Origin: Neonectria sp. B-13
Taxonomy: Eukaryota; Ascomycota; Sordariomycetes; Hypocreales; Nectriaceae
Length of the DNA stretch: 64,000 bases
Direction: 5' to 3'
Assembly: GCA_002682825.1 (NCBI GenBank)
Contig: NOKP01000046.1
Location: 62,001 to 126,000, forward strand
Every line of letters starts with the position of its first letter. Positions within the stretch are counted from its first letter, which is position 1. The position numbers and the translations under genes were made by a program. Positions 60,601-64,000 of this stretch are shown here, in pieces. The notes under the pieces are model-generated. The model made no database searches and was not told the DNA's origin. It saw only the letters and a program-made list of their open reading frames with translations.

Positions 60601-63600
60601 CCTTCTTGTTTTTATAGGATAGCTTCATTTGGTTAACTACGCTAAGGTCAATGTATAATGCCTAGGCTCTACTGTCCATTAGTGCTATAAGCCACTTGTC
60701 CCTAACTCACACTCTTAGCTCAAGTATTGTTCATTTCTTTACTGTTTCTATTGCACATAGAGCCTTTATTAGAGGTAGTTCATTCTCCTTTCAATCGCTT
60801 ACTTATTGCTCTTCTATAGGTAGCATTTATCATTTTTTACATATCTACAGAGTTCTTCATACCACACACAGTTCATTAGTATTCCACTGGTTTATATAGT
60901 AAAGTCAAATCCATCTTTATGCATTATAAGGATCCATTTATAGATTCCTTATGCTTCTTCTGCGTATTCTTTGCAGTTATGGTTCTTACAGTTTACTATA
61001 TACTTCTTAGTACATTAAGAGTAATCGTTTTCTTATGCATTATACTATTCTTGAATCTTAGCGTATACATAGACCTTGCATTCTAGGTATAGGCAGTCCC
61101 TTAGATCTAACAGTCCCTTTATGCATTATTCAGAGAAGTATTAATCTTATAGCTAGATGACTATAATATATCTAGATTGCAACCATCATATTCTAATATA
61201 ACCCTATGTTTCTTATTCAAGATATAGGTTAATAATAGGATAGTTAACAACCTTAGTTAGGTAGTAGTTATTCTCCACTTTATCTACCAAGTATATTAGG
61301 CATATATTATAGAAATAAGACATCTATAAAAGTTCTTTATATCCTATAGCATCTTTAGGTAGTTAAGGATTATCTCCTTTGTTTAGATTTAGTATATACA
61401 GTAGTATATATTATTGTATACAGGCAATTCATTGATACTAGGCCTAGATATAGACATTGTCCCCTTCTCTAGTATCTAGCCTTTCCTAGATAAGTTACGT
61501 ATACATTTACTTTAGCGTTTTCTACCTTTATTCTATTATCCTATCGTAGATAGCTATTATCCACTATAGCTTCAGAATTAGAGCTTCTAGCAGTATACTA
61601 GTAGTTGCTTACTCTAGGGGTTTGATTGAGGGTACAATAGCTTTGGACTACTATCTCTCTTGGTTATTATCCAATCCTTCCAATGAAGTATTGTCAATGC
61701 TAGGAGCTATTTTATAGCTAGCATAGTTATCACTTGGGTATTCTTCAGTAGGAGCTCAGATATCTTTGTCTTAGATGGGCAAGCTGAGCTATCTTACTCA
61801 TTTTACTTCTTATCCTACATTAAGGTATAGAACTCTATCTTATCAGGTATAGAAGCATTAGCATATTTAATCATCTATTTCTTATTATTAAGACAGTTAG
61901 GCACTAAGTCTTTATTCCTCAATCTAATTACATAGCTATTTTAATTATTCTTTTAGCATTATACTATTTATTAAGCTTGCATAATAATTATAACTCATTA
62001 TTAGTTATCTATTGGAGATATCAATCTCAACAGATAGTCATTAGTAGGATTCTATATCCTCTAGGATTGGTTCAAAAGAGGTTAGTTTCTTTCCTTTCTG
62101 GACTATAGTGATAGTTTTGCCCTTAATCATTATTCTTAGTTTTCCCTCAGGGACTAGGATCCAAGGATTGTATATTCCTTTCTTAAATCCCTTATCATTC
62201 TAGGTAAGTTCTAGAACTCTATATTGTATTTTTTCAGCATACTTACTATTATCTTTAGTTTTATACTATTCAGTACTAGGCAGGGGCTATATTGTATTAA
62301 AGTGATCAGTCTTTATTATCTTATATAACCCTCTAGTTATACTAATAGTTTTACTAGTATTCTAGTATTTAGTGAATTAGATATACTTACCTTTAGGCAT
62401 AGGTTTATGCTTTTATCCTAATTTAGGCTTTTAATACTTGCTTTCAAAGTGTTCTATTCCTCTATAGTTCTAATATTTGACTTAAGAGTAGTCTCATTGT
62501 ATGGCTTCTAGTTCCATAGGGCTGGGCTGAGTTCCCTAAGAAGTATTCTTATTCTTTCTTTTGCTAGTGTTAAAGTAGTTTTTCTTATTCTTCTAACCCT
62601 TAGAGGAACCCTTCTTTCTTTTGATGTATCTTTTGAATAGTCGGTTATTGATGAGTATATAGGTCTTTGTATAGGCATTAAAGTTAGTTGGTAGGTCTAA
62701 GATTTTATAGATCTTATTCTTGACTTTATCCTTAAGTCCTTAGTAGAACTTATTGATTTGGTTTTTATTAGTCCAGTTGAGCTTAGCAGTAAGGTACTTG
62801 AATTCAGAGAGGTACTCTGAAGTAGCCTTAGTCTGCTTTAGCTTTTGGATTACAAGGAAGGCATTATATTTTTCATCCTATTCCCTATAAGCATTAATGA
62901 GTTGCTCTTTATATAGTATAAAGCTACTGAAAAGTTCCTTTGTCTTAATCTTTTGGTTCTTAAGAGAGTTTGCATTCTTAATGAAGTCCCTTAGGTATAG
63001 TTCTATTCTATGTAGGGCTTTTCCTTCTAGGAGGCTCATTCTGTGTTATACCTTAAGTTGCTCATTCCTAAATGCACTTGGATAGTACATATAGAATAAC
63101 TTAACTTAGGTAAGATATTCATAGAGGTCCTTTAGGGTGCCATCAAACTTTAGTAGCTAAGTAGGCTTGATTATCTTACCTACATCCCTGGGTCATAGGA
63201 TGTTAGAGGTAACTAAGAAGTTACTGAACTGTTCAATTTATCTACGTTAGATCTCTTGTATGGCCATTTGTTCCTAGGCCAGACAATTGATTATTTCCTA
63301 CATATTAGAGATGTTTGGATCTAAGGTTCCATTAGTAGCCAAGAGTTTCTTGATACTAGTGTATAAGGCATTAAAGTAAGTTTGATTGTCTACTTTAAGG
63401 ACCTTTATTGCTTCTATTATGCCATTGAGTTAGTTACTCAGGGTAATATTCTACCTATAAAGTTAGATGATTTTTTCATTATTATCCTCTTCATTGAAGT
63501 CTATAGGGTCTATATTATTATCTCTATTATTATCTTTTGCAACTTGCTTTCCCTTAGGGGCAGTAGATAATAAGCTTATTAAGGGGGTTATAAGAGCCAT

Positions 63601-64000
63601 AATGACTATTCAGGGTATTACTCAGGTCAACATAGTAATACACTGAATAAGAGCTATCAATATATAACAGTCAGGTCTAACCTAAGGGTATAGGGTAGGT
63701 CTAAGGCATATAGTTTAATGATCAAGTAGATTAGAATATCATAGTAAGCAATATAGGTTATAGTAATAATATATAATAGTAAGTTATTATATAATTAAAG
63801 TATAGTATTAATAGCTAAGGAGCTTAAGGCTCTTATCTATTGTACTAAGTGACTGTGTATATATATGGAAGACTGGTATAGTTAAACAGTATCAAGTTGT
63901 ATCAAACAGTACTTGTTCAACATGCATATACTCATTGGTATCGAACTGTATCGAACAGAGCTCGTTCAACGTACAGATATTACATACAGTGATAGGAAGG
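57640..64000 (-). mobile_element. Same Gypsy element, right arm of the palindrome (inverted, truncated)
   Basis: Reverse complement of 50980-57340 with the relation x + y = 114980 at every landmark checked. The RT frame 59570-59788 matches 55192-55410, YLDD at 59531-59542 matches 55438-55449, and the zinc knuckle at 62434-62475 matches 52505-52546. Shadow frames at 60696-60899, 62897-63085 and 63382-63570 encode the same proteins as their left-arm counterparts. Integrase is at the left end and gag at the right end. The LTR starts at 63663 and runs out of the window. All gene remnants (gag, RT, RNase H, integrase) carry the same stops as the left arm. Confidence 0.92.
63663..64000 (-). repeat. 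5' LTR of the right-arm Gypsy element, cut by the window end
   Basis: Mirror image of 50980-51317. The outer 64 bp of the LTR would lie beyond base 64000. Confidence 0.8.

Overview
The window looks like nuclear DNA of a filamentous ascomycete (Pezizomycotina, probably Sordariomycetes; inferred, not proven). The evidence is short spliceosomal introns (49-56 nt, one of 78 nt) with GTAAGT-like donors and CTAAC/ACTAAT branch sites, fungal gene families (Helo-like/STAND N-terminal domains, BTB proteins, a secreted aspartic protease, a PTS1 flavo-oxidase), and repeats that have lost C and G by transitions, as RIP (repeat-induced point mutation) produces. The layout alternates gene islands with AT-rich RIP blocks, the 'two-speed' style of accessory or subtelomeric fungal DNA.

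Region by region: 1-2540 is a low-density island with a TPR fragment. 2541-20745 is an 18-kb AT-rich block. It holds a candidate short LTR, an indel-free antisense ORF relic (3825-4590), 52-bp tandem arrays, three copies of a 1.0-1.1 kb repeat (two forward, one inverted) with a 16-bp internal minisatellite, and a complete RIP-killed Ty3/Gypsy element at 10030-17424 with 192-bp LTRs and a 5-bp target duplication. 20746-49735 is the gene island: an intron-containing tRNA-Leu, intact genes for an extended SDR reductase (347 aa), a BTB protein (436 aa) and a secreted aspartic protease (390 aa), a few small uncertain genes, and many pseudogenes. The pseudogenes are an amino-acid permease, a D-amino-acid-oxidase-type flavoprotein and a succinate-semialdehyde dehydrogenase lying side by side, two fungal NLR-type genes, and a roughly 720-codon protein of unknown family. 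49736-64000 is AT-rich again: a solo LTR, then two truncated copies of the same Ty3/Gypsy element arranged as a gap-centred palindrome with arms of at least 6361 bp.

Two kinds of decay are visible. Repeats carry almost only C-to-T and G-to-A changes and keep their frames. Genes in the central island have mostly been broken by frameshifts, deletions and occasional stops. The intact genes do not form an obvious pathway. The permease/flavo-oxidase/dehydrogenase relics do look like a lost amine or amino-acid (possibly GABA) utilisation cluster.

No novel working system can be claimed from sequence alone. The best leads are the gap-centred palindrome, the extra segment with possible antisense coding downstream of pol in the 7.4-kb element, and the unknown large protein relic at 42458-44631.
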